The translations under genes and the position numbers were made by a program. From contig NW_004457532.1 in NCBI RefSeq assembly GCF_000313135.1, positions 591,691 through 655,690 of the forward strand: DNA of 64,000 nucleotides, read 5' to 3'. The notes under the pieces were generated by a model, which made no database searches, had not been told where the DNA came from, and saw only the letters and a program-made list of their open reading frames with translations. Below, in pieces: positions 45,401 through 56,214 of this stretch (positions are counted from its first letter, which is position 1; each line of letters begins with the position of its first letter). Source of the stretch: Acanthamoeba castellanii str. Neff (lineage: Eukaryota; Discosea; Longamoebia; Acanthamoebidae).

Positions 45401-47590
45401 GCACGTCTGGAGCTATGACCCGACCAAGCGACAAGCAGCGTACGACACTATCACGCACGGCGCGACACAACACGACACACGGCACACGACACACGGCACA
45501 CGGCACACGACACACGGCACACGGCACACGGCACACGGCACACACTCCATTGTGTGCGCACACGCCACTGCGTTGTGCTGATGGGTTGCGGATACGACAG
45601 GACGGCGAGGACGGCGGTGAAGGAGATCCTGGGCCAGCTGCAGGTGTTCCAGCCGCGGCATAACGCTGGCGAAGCTGGCGCGGACACGCTAACATCCCTC
45701 GTCCATGGCCTCATGCGCGCCCTCGCCCGTTCCCACAAGGTCTCCAGACAGCACCCTACCTCGTGTCTGGCACCTGTCTCTCCGTAGATAGTGAGAGCTG
45801 ACGTGGCCATTCGTTCCATTTCTATGCAGAGGGCGAGCGGCCTCGAGGAGCAGATTCACTGGCTCTCCTTCACCTGTCACCTGCTGCACGGCCTCAAGAG
45901 CAACCCCGAGAGTGCCGGTACGCCACGATCCCCGCCCATTCCGGACGTGGTCGTGCGTGTGCGGTTGTGCGCGTGCGCTCACAAATGGAACGTGCGTCCC
46001 CTCCCCCAACAGGCTTCTTCCATCCGGCGGTCTACTACTCGGTGCCCGACCCGGCCGAGAGCGGTGTCGGGGTGGCCAAGGTCAAGTTTAGGGTTCAGCA
46101 CCAGCACCATCCCCAGGACCAACGCGACTTCGAACTGGCGGAGGAGTCCTCGAGCCAGCCCGACGCAACTCTCGCCGAACGCCAGCCGAGGCAGACCCAG
46201 GCCCAGGCGCACGATGCCGAAGAGGCGCTGAATCCCAACTACATGTCGTTCCTGTGGCTGCAGAAGCTGCACAATCTCGTCCTGCGGATCTACCGGGCCA
46301 TCGTTGCGCTGGCGTGCGCCTCAATCGAGCCGGTCATCGCCGCGCTCATGCAGCCCAAGCAACAGCTGCCGCCGCCGTCGTCGTCGTCGGCCCATTCATC
46401 CGCGGCGCAGCCGCAGCTGCCGGCCGCCGTGGCCCTGTCCCCCAAATCGACTGGCACGGGCGGCGGCGAAGGAGTCCAGCCCTCGAGGCAGGCGGTGGTG
46501 CACCACGAAGCGGCGGCCGAGGCCGGCATCCGCATGTTCGCCCGCTCGACCAGGGAGACGTTGCGCGGCCTCGGCTTCATGAAAGCCAAACTACTACCGT
46601 ACACTTCCGTCGCGTGTGTCGTGTTGTGTGTCGCGTTGTTCCCGAATCATACCGTTGTTGATGATGGTGTGCGCACACAGTGAGGCTCCGCTCCCGGCAC
46701 CGGACGATGACTACGAGACGTCCAAGTGCGTCAAGGAGTTCAAGGGCATCATCGAGTCGCTGTTCGAGCTCCTGATCGCCGAGGGCGTCTACGAGGCCGT
46801 CGTGATCCAGCTGTGCAAGCAGCTGTTCCACCACCTCGACGTGTCGCTCTTCAACCGCCTCCTCACGGGCAACGACCTCGTGCGCAGCCCCGCCCACGCG
46901 GTCAAGATCAAGTACTTCCTCTCGCAGCTGGTCGACTGGTGCCTGCACGACGTCGTTGCTGGCAACTCCAACGACGAGCAAGACGGAGGTACGTGCCGCG
47001 TGTGCGGTGATGTGTGTGCGGTGATGTGTGCGGTGGTGCGTGTGGCGTGTGCGGTAGCTGACACTCTCTCTCCAAAAGACGCAATCACGCTGTCGGAAGT
47101 GCTGCAGCTGTCGTGCACGTTCCTGGAACGGCACACGGCGGAAGCCACCAGCCTGCTGGTGATGGACAAGGAGCGCATACTCGAGGAGGGCGACAACCTG
47201 CGCGCACTGTTCAGCCACCTCAACGGGCACCAGATCATTCACCTCCTCGAAAAGATACACGTCGACGAGGTACCCTATGCCCACATGGGCGTGGTGCGCC
47301 GATGTGCGTTGCTTGCGACTCACCATGAACCATGTCCCACACAGCCGTCCCACAATGTGGCATCAGGCCAGCGGCTCAGCGCGACGCCCCGGTGGATGGT
47401 CCTCTTGTCGCGCCTGGCCCTGGCCTCGCCCCACCCCGCGGCTGCAGCCAGCACCGGCGACCTTCCTGCACCACCCACCACCTCCGTGGCAGCGCTGGTC
47501 TCGTCAGCGTCACAGGCCAGCCACGGCCTGTCGTCACAACCCCTGCAGCTGCCCACGTCCCTCCTCAGCTTCCAGAGCTTGCCCAACTAA
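42460..47590 (+). CDS. NT-C2, coiled-coil and DIL-domain protein
   Basis: Start MSLRWKGSISRRFLKEDGG at 42460; TAA 47588-47590. The N-terminal C2 of the EEIG1/EHBP1 type spans about the first 200 residues (VELELGVKAISGLP, WKGSISRRF, MTVVPCHIRKFDSKADVCDH). After a His/Asp-rich run (43541-43600) comes a long coiled coil (QLEETKLDAARLLRELEL; AELRSELSRRTAEIDALMRE). The C-terminal third carries a DIL (dilute) domain: NYMSFLWLQKLHNLVLRIY, SLFNRLLTGNDLV, ITLSEVLQLSCTFLERHTAE. Three single-base shifts interrupt the coiled-coil exon: at the C run near 43965, near 44406 (extra G), and near 45115 (missing G). DIL domains bind cargo or junction partners in myosin V and afadin; an actin/membrane tether role is inferred. 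Confidence 0.82.
43541..43600 (+). repeat. His/Asp dipeptide-coding repeat
   Basis: GACCAC/AACCAC repeats encode GDHDHNHDHDHDHNHDHG between the C2 domain and the coiled coil of the DIL gene. Such His-Asp runs can bind divalent metals, but this may be simple repeat expansion. Confidence 0.8.
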
Positions 47591-47643
47591 AGATGAAGCG
47601 CCACTTGGCCAACCTGGCCGCCCAATTCTGATTCTCATCAACA
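47591..47643 (+). pseudogene. 53-bp fragment of the DUF4336-like gene's 3' end
   Basis: Immediately after the DIL-gene stop, the plus strand reads ATGAAGCGCCACTTGGCC and on through a TGA. It matches the last codons (MKRHLANLAAQF) and first bases of the 3' flank of the DUF4336-like gene, which elsewhere lies on the minus strand (51331-52059 and 56215-57850). The rest of the gap to 47911 holds nothing recognisable. Confidence 0.75.
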
Positions 47644-47910
47644 CACGACCGCACCGCACGCGTACGTTCAGACCATGCGGGGCCGCGTCGAACTGGCAGT
47701 CTGGCCCACTGGGTTTCTCACAACATCCTAATGCATCCTGTGTGCCTTGGATAGAATTTAGCCCACTGGTACTCAAATAGAAACACCAAAAAAGTGCATT
47801 TTTTGTTGTTTTTCGGATTGGCCGGTGCTCCAGAAATTACAACAGATGAAGTTACAAATTAAAAAGTGCAAAAAGATTCAAGCTAAACTCCCAACAGAGT
47901 TGTGCACGAC

Positions 47911-50900
47911 ATGTTGGCCGCCTGGCGCGCGTGGCGTGCTCGGCTGCCAACGCCTCAGCTGAAGCCAGAAGAAATGCCTACGCAGACAATGCAGCGCTGG
48001 ACGCACCATTTCCGACACGAGGTGCAGACCCATTTCCGTCAGGCTGCCGCGACCCTCCTCGGGCCGACCGTCATTGACCCGCAGCAGCACGACATCGTCA
48101 GCTGGGCGCTCGTTCGGTGGCTCTTCGTCGACACTGACGACGATGATGGCGATGATGACGAAGATGTGAGGGACAAGAAAGAGGCCCTGTGCGTGCTGGG
48201 ACCCGGGCTGCTGCTCGACACGGGCATCCGTAGCGCACGGCACTGCCCGCTGCCCGAGCTGTGCGGCGACCCCAACCCGCCGCCGGTGGTGGCCCAGTTC
48301 ACGCTCGAGTTCGTGGCTGCCCAGCGCCAGCGCCACCGCGAGCACCGGGCGCGGCAGCTCCGGCAGCGCGAGGAGCGCGTCGTGGCCGTGGCGCGGCGCC
48401 TGTGGGCGCGGGTGGTTACCGCCGCACACGAGCAGCCGCACGACGGCAGTAACGCAGTGGCGGTGGTGGTCCTCTTGAGAGGCATCTCGCTGATGTTCCG
48501 GGTGCTCCGAAACGCAGGCGCCGCTAGTGACGGTGAGCGTGTCGTTCCATTAGTTGTGTGAGTGTGTGCGGTGGTGTGTCTCGTGCGTGTCGTGTGCGTG
48601 TCGTGTTCGGGTCATGTAATGTCGTGTCATGTGCGTGCGTGTCTCTGATGCGAATGGCCGCGTCTGTCATTCGGACCACAGCTTCCAACTTGGCCGGAGG
48701 CACTCTTGACGACGGAGGCCTTGACGCGTTCGATGACCGATTCACCTCGTGCTTGCTCAACCACCCCAACACCACCGCGGTCATTGGTACTACGCTAGCC
48801 CCCACCCATTTTATGCTCATTTTTTTGGTCTCTTCTCTCTTTCGCTCACCTTGGCTACAACTGCACGTGTGTTGGTGATGTTGTGTGTCGGAGAGCAGCG
48901 GCCGTCCACTGCCTGGCCACCTGGGTTCCGGTCTTTCACCTCCTCCCGCTGGGTCCGGCTCCAGAAGACGTCAGCCGCTCAAGGACCTATCAGCAGCTCC
49001 GCCTCTTGTTCCACGGCGCAGCAGACTCTCGCATTCGCAGCGCCGTGCTCCATATTTTGGTTCGGCTCGAGTGTCCAGGCCTTGTCCAGGTACGCAACGC
49101 ACCCCGAGTGATTATACTCCAGCAACCTGTTAGTCACGCAGTTCACCACTCACGCAACACCACCCGACCACACTGCCAGGACCTGTTGGAGAGGTGCGCC
49201 CAAGAGACCGACACTGAGGTGCTGACCCAGCTCTATCACAATGGCCAAGCCATGGTGAGCCAGGAGTCGTTCCACTTGATCGAGTCTGTAGTGGATGTGG
49301 CCCAGCGTGGTCTGAACGTACGCGTGGAGTTGGCTGCATGCTTTGAGGGAGTGAGCAGGCGCGACTTACCTTATATCTCTCTCTCTCGCACTCGCTCTCG
49401 CTCTCGCTCCCTTGGTCAGCACTACGACAAGCGAGTGGTGGCCGCAGCAATTTCAACCGTAGTTTGCGTCATGATGGCCCACTACCAAAGGCAGGACCGT
49501 AGCGAGGACGTGGATAAACTCTGTTGCATGTATGCCCATCACGACCCACAAGCACCACCGCACATGCACACAGCGCCGCACGCGCAGACGAACACGTGTC
49601 TAACCAAACCAGAGCCAACCACACACAGGATTGCGAGGGCAGTTAGCCGGCTGGAGATGATCAGCGAGCCCGGGGTCGAGAGTCTGCTGCGCCTCACTGC
49701 CGCCCGTATCGCAGCTTACGAGCACCACCACCACCAGAGCAACGGCGCCCTGCTGGAGCGCCTCCCGCAAGAGCTGAAAGATCTCATAGGCGAGTGCCGG
49801 GCCTCACGGCAGCAGAATCAAAACGGTACACGCTCGCTCGAAGACCGTGGCGCTGGGCTTTTCTCACTCTTCCTCGCTTTCTTCGGTGGTCGCCGCAGTG
49901 GGCGCCTATAAGGCGCGCAGCATCACCTCCAAGCTGCCCGCACACCAACCGCTGTGGCGTGCTCTGAGTCAGGTGGCGGCCTCTCAACTGGTGCCCGAGT
50001 GCAGCTGGCAGCTCCGGTACGCAGGGTCGTCACGACCCGTCCAGTTGTTTATCGTTATTATATTGTATGCACCCTGATTTGGCCGTTTTGTCTGGAGAAC
50101 AACAGTGAGAGTGGGCTCCTGTTGCTGGAGGTCATGGGGCAAGTTTGGGAGTGGAAGAACAGCGAGATGCAAGCCTTCGTGGAGGAACACTGGGCCTTCC
50201 TCGTTGCAACGCTCAACGACCCTGTGGTTCGTTGGCGTTCAACACACGCACACGCACGACCCACACGTTTTCACATGACATCGGTTGCGTGTCGTGACAC
50301 TCACTTTTGATCTGCGCCTACCCTCCCCCATACAGGCTCAAGTGCGCCTCAGATGTTGTGACACCATAACTCAGCTGCTCGCGAACGGTCTGCCGAGCAA
50401 ACAAGACCACGACCGACTGTCGCGTCTTGTAGATGAAGGCCTTCTCGTCCTGCTCTCCAGCGAACTGAGCCGCGGCAGCCCCGCGCGAGTCCCAACAGCA
50501 GCAGCAGATGCTCCACAGGTGTTCGTTCAAGCGCTCGCCCTCCTCCGTCAGCTCGCCGCGAATGAAACACAGTGCACGGAGGCCGCAGTTCAACGCGCGT
50601 TCGTCGGCTACCTCGCGTGCATCGCTCACATTCCGGTGCGTAGTAGCAGCTGAACCGGAGTTTGATGTTACTTAATTAGTTGGTTCGTGATTGGCGGTGA
50701 GCGCAGCTGAACCGCCAGCCGGACGTGATGGAGCGCGTGCTCGAGTGGTTCAAGCGGGACAAGGCCCCGAGGGCGAAGTTGGCCTGTGCAGCACTGGTGA
50801 CCATGATCGAAGAGCACCTCCGGAGCCACGACCTGCGCGCCATCTGTGCCGGTCTGACTTTCCTGGTCGCGCTCTGGCCACGTATCGTCACCTCGCCTTC

Positions 50901-51276
50901 ACAAGACGGAGTGAACATGAACACGACACACGACACACGACACACGACACACGACACACGACACACGACACACGACACGAATGACACCCTCCCGCTCCAC
51001 ACAGACTTTGATGTGGACAGCCGGTCCTGTGTGGTGCAATGCACGGTTCGAGTCCTGGACGCTCGCGGATTCCCCGACGAGGTACAACACCAATCTAATA
51101 TTATTATATCTAATAGATATCATCATAAATAAATAATAGATTTTCCATATATAAAAATAATATTAAATTGGCCTGTCACGCAGATGGCCAGCTCGATGGT
51201 ACACGGCTTGATCCAACGGTGCCCAGACCTCCAGGAAAGAGTCAGCGCAGCCATTGGCCGCAGTGCAGACCTTTGA
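47911..51276 (+). CDS. helical-repeat protein of unknown family, copy 1
   Basis: Start MLAAWRAWRARLPTPQLKPE at 47911, stop TGA 51274-51276 after RVSAAIGRSADL. About 12 exons with the same exon layout as the copies at 16515-20140 (minus) and 52820-56185. Conserved blocks include KEALCVLGPGLLLDTGIRSA, GGLDAFDDRFTSCLLNHPNT, LPLGPAPEDVSRSRTYQQL, VSRLEMISEPGVESLLRL and MQAFVEEHWAFLVATLNDPV. Leu/Ala-rich helices suggest a HEAT/ARM-like solenoid. The first exon is far closer to the minus-strand copy than to its tandem neighbour. No signal peptide or membrane helix. The stop lies 54 bp from the stop of the opposing gene fragment. Confidence 0.78.
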
Positions 51277-51330
51277 TGCACCAAGTCCCCAAACTTGTGT
51301 TCAGCACTTTTCTTCTTCGTTGATGAAGAA

Positions 51331-52059
51331 TCAGAATTGGGCGGCCAGGTTGGCCAAGTGGCGCTTCATCTCGTCGGGTCCGCACTTGACCGGTTCGCCA
51401 TGCGCCATCACCAGCAGCCCGATGTCGTCTCGCCGACCGAGCGCCTCCAAGAATCGCTTTGTCTGCGCCTTGTCCCGCACAAAGAAGTACCTGCGCACCG
51501 CACACACCGCACACGCTTCAGATTTGATGATCATGTGCGGTGGCACGTGTGCGGTGTGTAGAACTCAAGTCATGTTGATAAGTGTGTCGAGGTACCGCGG
51601 CATCCAGGGAACGACGGGGTTGTTGCCCCCGGTGACGATGCCCAGAATTCGCACGTTGAAAGGACCCTCGGCGACGTTGGTGACGAGATCGCAGAACACC
51701 AGCGCTTTCTTGTCGCTTTCCGTGGCCATCTCTTGCGTCGAGTCCTTCTCTTCTTTCAAAGGCAGCTCGTACACCAATTCTGATGAAGCACACGACCGAA
51801 TGAGAAGACAGCACCAACGCACACGCACACGCACACGCACACGCACACGCACACGCACACGCACACGCACCAACTATACGACACGAATGAGGTACCAGGA
51901 ATGTAAAGACCAGCGCCAGGCGTGTAGCATTTGAGCCCCTGCGAGGCGTAATCGTGGCCAAACACGTCCTCGACGACCGCGTCCACCGGCACCACCTTCG
52001 ACACCTGCTTGCGGATGCTCTTGGGGCTGCCCGACCCACCACCCCACGCCCCACGTGAG
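51331..52059 (-). pseudogene. truncated DUF4336-like gene (3' part)
   Basis: Carries the last three exons of the gene at 56215-57850: KQVSKVVPVDAVVEDVFGHD, the ELVYELPLKEEKD exon with NVRILGIVTGGNNPVVPWMP, and YFFVRDKAQTKRFLEALGRR to AAQF. All lie in the same frames, with only a few substitutions, and the intronic ACGCAC array is shorter. The 5' exons (membrane anchor and most of the fold) are missing because the duplication breakpoint falls in an intron near 52056. No start or promoter is visible; translation of a useful product is unlikely. Confidence 0.8.
51818..51870. repeat. ACGCAC microsatellite, shorter allele in the duplicate
   Basis: About 53 bp of ACGCAC units in the intron of the truncated gene. 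The equivalent array in the intact copy (56714-56796) is about 83 bp, showing expansion or contraction after duplication. Confidence 0.88.
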
Positions 52060-52124
52060 CAGTATCTGACACACACACACACAACACACACACCACGACG
52101 CACCACGACACACCGCGACACACC

Positions 52125-52681
52125 ACACACTCTCTCTCCCAAAGACACAATCACGCTGGCGGAAGTGCTGCAGCTGTCGTGCACGTTCCTGGAACGGCAC
52201 ACGGCGGAAGCCACCAGCCTGCTGGTGATGGACAAGGAGCGCATACTCGAGGAGGGCGACAACCTGCGCGCACTGTTCAGCCACCTCAACGGGCACCAGA
52301 TGGTTCACCGCCTCGAAAAGATACACGAGGTACCCCTATCTCCCGCGTGTAGGTGTTGTGTGCGTCGCAGATGTGTTGCGTGCGACTCACCCGTGCCATG
52401 GCCCACAGCCGTCCCACAATGTGGCATCGGGGCAGCGGCTCAGCGCGACGCCCCGGTGGATGGTCCTCTTGTCGCGCCTGGCCCTGGCCTCGCCCCACCC
52501 CGCGGCTGCCAGTAGTAGTGCCCTCGACCTGCCTGGTTGTGCACCTCCCACCACCTCCGTGGCAGCGCTGCCGCCAGCGGCACCACTGGTTTCGCCAGCG
52601 CCCCAGGCCAGCCACGGCCTGTCGTCACAGCCCCTGCAGCTGCCCACGTCCCTCCTCAGCTGCCAAAGCTTGCCCAACTAG
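52125..52681 (+). pseudogene. truncated DIL-gene 3' end
   Basis: Second copy of the last two exons of the DIL gene: ITLAEVLQLSCTFLERHTAE, EEGDNLRALFSHLNGHQMVH, then PSHNVASGQRLSATPRWM and on to LLSCQSLPN and TAG. Compared with 47081-47590 it has a few substitutions (I-I-H-L to M-V-H-R), lacks the codons for VD before the intron, and carries small in-frame insertions. It starts inside the preceding intron, next to CA-rich junction sequence, with no 5' gene to feed it. Confidence 0.8.
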
Positions 52682-52819
52682 TAATTAATTTAATTCTTTT
52701 TATTTTTATTGTTGTTAAAACGTTTTCTTTTTTTCCACTCCTGCTTTCGGGCTTCCCCCCCCACTCCAACCACCGCCTTTTCTCCACCCACGAGGGCACT
52801 CAATCAATCAAACAAAGAT

Positions 52820-55800
52820 ATGTTGGCCGCATGGCGAGCGTGCCGCACAGGGCTGAGCCCGGAAATGCGGGCGCAGCAGTGGCTGGACGGTAGTCCGAAG
52901 GGCTGGACGGAACAGGACCGAAGCGAGGTGGAGAGGCACTTCGCTCCGGCCGCGGCGACTCTTCTGAGTCAGACCGACAATCGGGGGGGCGCTGTCATCC
53001 GTGCGCTCGTGCGGTGGCTCTTCGACGATGATGACGACGCGCAGGATGATGACGAAGAAGATGTGAAGGACAAGGAGGAGGCCCTGTGCGTGCTGGGACC
53101 CGGGCTGCTGCTCACCGCGGCCATCGCGTCCAGAGGCGACTGTCCGCGGCCTGAGCTGTGTGGAGAGCAGTGCGATGAGCCGGTCTTGGCCGTCTCACGG
53201 CGCCTCTGGGCAAGAGTTTTGGTTGCCGCCGCCGCCGCACAAGACAAGCCCGAGGGCAAGAGCGCCGCAGTGGTCCTACTGGGCGGCATCTTGCTGATGT
53301 TCCAGCAATTTCGACACACGGGCGCCGCGCAGGGTCAGTTGTGTGTTGTACATTGCGCTGTGTGTCGTACATTGCGTCTTTGTCTTTGGTGGGCGTTATG
53401 GCACTCTCACCATGGCCGCGCGCGCGCGCGCTCGTAAGCACAGGCTCCAAAGGCACTCTTGACGAAGGAGGCCTTGACGCGTTCGATGACCGATTCACCT
53501 CGTGCTTGCTGAACCACCCCCACACCACGGTGGTGATTGGTGCTTCTCTTATCTTATCTTCTCCTCGCCTCCAGGCTCACCGGCAGCTTCGTGTGTCGTG
53601 TGTCGTGTGTCGCGTGTCGTGTCGTCTTGTGTGCATCTCAGCTGCCGTTAAATTCGTGGCTGCATCGGCTCCATTCTTTCGCCTGCTACCGCTGACCCAG
53701 GGTTCAGAAGATATCAGCAGCTCCAGGACCTTCCACCAGCTGCGCCGCCTGTTCCACGGGGCAGCTGACGCCCGCGTTCGCTGCGCCGCGCTCCAAACTC
53801 TGGTTCGGCTCCAGTGTCCCGGCCTTGTCCAGGTACGTGTGATGCCCCGGTGATGTCGACAAGCAACCCGTTACGCAGAAGAGCCGAGCCCACTCAACGC
53901 ACCACCCACCCGAACACCTCCGCCAGGGCCTGGTCGAGCGTTGCGCCCAAGAGACCGACGCTGATGTGCTCGCCCAGCTCTATCGAGCTGTGACGGAGCA
54001 TCATTTGACCGTGCCCACAGTGGGCCAGACTACCATTTCGCTCGAGTCTCTCGTGGACGCGGCGCCGCATGGTCTGAACGTACGCGTGCGGTCGGTTACG
54101 CGTGTGATGAAGGATTGATTGCCACGAGCCTGGCCTCTTACATCTTTCACTCACTCTCTTTCGAGGACAGCACTGTGACGTGCGGGTGGTGGCCGCGGCG
54201 ATCTCGATGGTTGACCGCATCAGTAACCACTACCAAGACCAGGGCCGTGGTGTGGATGAACTCTATTGCATGTATGCACGTCACACCGCACACGCGCACG
54301 CACACGCACACGCCACCCACGCGCGACGAAAACGACATAACCTACACGGAGCCGACCACATAGGATTGCGAAGGCGGTGAGCCGGCTGTTCATGAGCAGC
54401 CAGCCGGGGGTAGAAAGCCTGCTGCGACTCGCTGCCGCCCGCGTCGCAGCTTACGACGAACGCAGCTGGGACCCTGCCACCGGCAACCGCGTCAACCTGC
54501 TGGAGCGCCTCCCGCCAGAGCTGCATGATCTCCTCGACGAGTGCCGGACCACACTGCAACGCGAGGAGAAGTGCTCCAAGCGGCACGACGGTACACTCCC
54601 TCCTTCTGGTGCCCGTGATGGTGGGCACCACTGGACTTCTCACTCTCTTCCGCTACACAGTGATGCTGCCCATGGTGGTCTCCCAGCTCACTGCATGCGA
54701 GCCGCTGTGGCGAGCTATGAGCAAGGTGACGACCTCTCAGCTGGTGCCCGAGTGCAGCTGGCAGCTCCGGTGCGCAGGGCCCACAGACCTGTGCTCTCTC
54801 TCGCGTTTTTGTCGCGCGCATTGTTATGTCGTTAGTACTGATCCACTGGTGCGGCAACAGCGAATGCGGTCTCGTGCTGCTTGGGGTCATGGCGCTAGTC
54901 TGGGATCACAACGAGATGCAAGCCTTCGTGGAGGAACACTGGGCATTCCTCGTTGCAACGCTCAACGATCCTGTGGTTCGTTGGTTTCCACACACGACAC
55001 ACGACATACACGACACACACACACGACACACAGCACAGCACAGCACACACGCACGACACTTTCTCACACAACACAGGGAATGCGCTCACTGTGGATCTGT
55101 GTCTACCACCCACCTCGGCCAGGCCCAAGTGCGCCTCAGATGTTGTCGCACCATAACTGAGCTGCTCGCGAGCAGTCCGCCGATCAAACAAGACCACGAC
55201 CGACTGTCGCGTCTGGTAGATGAAGGCCTCCTGGTCCTGTTCTCCAGCGAACTGCGCCGCTACAGCCCCGCACCAAGCCCAACAGCAGCAGAAGATGCTA
55301 CGGCTCCACAGGTGTTCGTCCACGCGCTCGCCCTCCTCCGCCAGCTCGCCGCGGAGGAAACACAGTTCACGCAGGCCGCGGTTCAACGCGCATTCCTCGG
55401 CTACCTCGCGGGCATCGCTCACATTCCGGTGCGTGGTAGCAGCTGAACCGGAGTTTTAATGTTTATTAATTAGTTGGTTCGTGATTGGCGGTGAGCGCAG
55501 CTGAACCGCCTGCCGGAGGTGATGGAGTGCGTGCTCGAGTGGTTCAAGCGGGACAAGGCACCGAGGGCGCAATTGGCCTGCGCAGCCCTGATGGACACGA
55601 TCGAAGAGCACCGCCAAGGCCACGACCTGTGCGCCATCACTTTCCTGCTTGGGCTCTGGCCACGTATCGCCACCCGCCCTTCACAAGACAAGAGTGAACA
55701 TAAACACAACACGAACCACACGACACACGGCACACGACACACGACACGACAATCACAAAACTTCAGCCGACACGAATGACACCCTCCACACAGACTTGGA

Positions 55801-56185
55801 TGATGACTGCCGGTCCGGTGTTATGCAATGCACGGTTCGATTCCTGACCGCTCCCGCCTTCCCCGACGAGGTACAACACCCAACTAAATAGTTCAGACCT
55901 CCCTTTGCATACTGTTTCTTCTTAAATCCTGAAGAAAAAAAAGAATTCAAAAAGCGAAAAAATTCTTTCTTTCAGTGATGGCAAAAGCTTACTGGCCAAG
56001 AGAAATCAAAGACAGCACAGGATTGGATAATTTCGATTAATTATTGTCGACGGTTGTCCCCCACCCTATGAAATGCTAAAGGCCCTTGGCCTGTCACGCA
56101 GATGGCCAGCTCGACGGTACACGATTTGATCCAACAGTGTCCAGACCTCCAGGAAAGAGTCAGCGCAGCCATTGCAGCCCTTTGA
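52820..56185 (+). CDS. helical-repeat protein of unknown family, copy 2
   Basis: Start MLAAWRACRTGLSPEMRAQQ at 52820, TGA 56183-56185 after RVSAAIAAL. Same exon order as the other two copies but the most divergent in the first exon, where the linker between ALCVLGPGLLL and RRLWARV is about 45 residues shorter and lacks the repeated Arg/Glu/Gln helix. Later blocks stay alignable: GGLDAFDDRFTSCLLNHPHT, LFHGAADARVRCAALQTLVR, MQAFVEEHWAFLVATLNDPV, CVLEWFKRDKAPRAQLACAA. Three diverged full-length copies with open exons argue that the family is functional. The stop is 29 bp from the stop of the opposing gene, so their 3' ends must overlap. Confidence 0.77.
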
Positions 56186-56214
56186 TGTATTCAACACTTG
56201 TCTTCGTTGATGGC

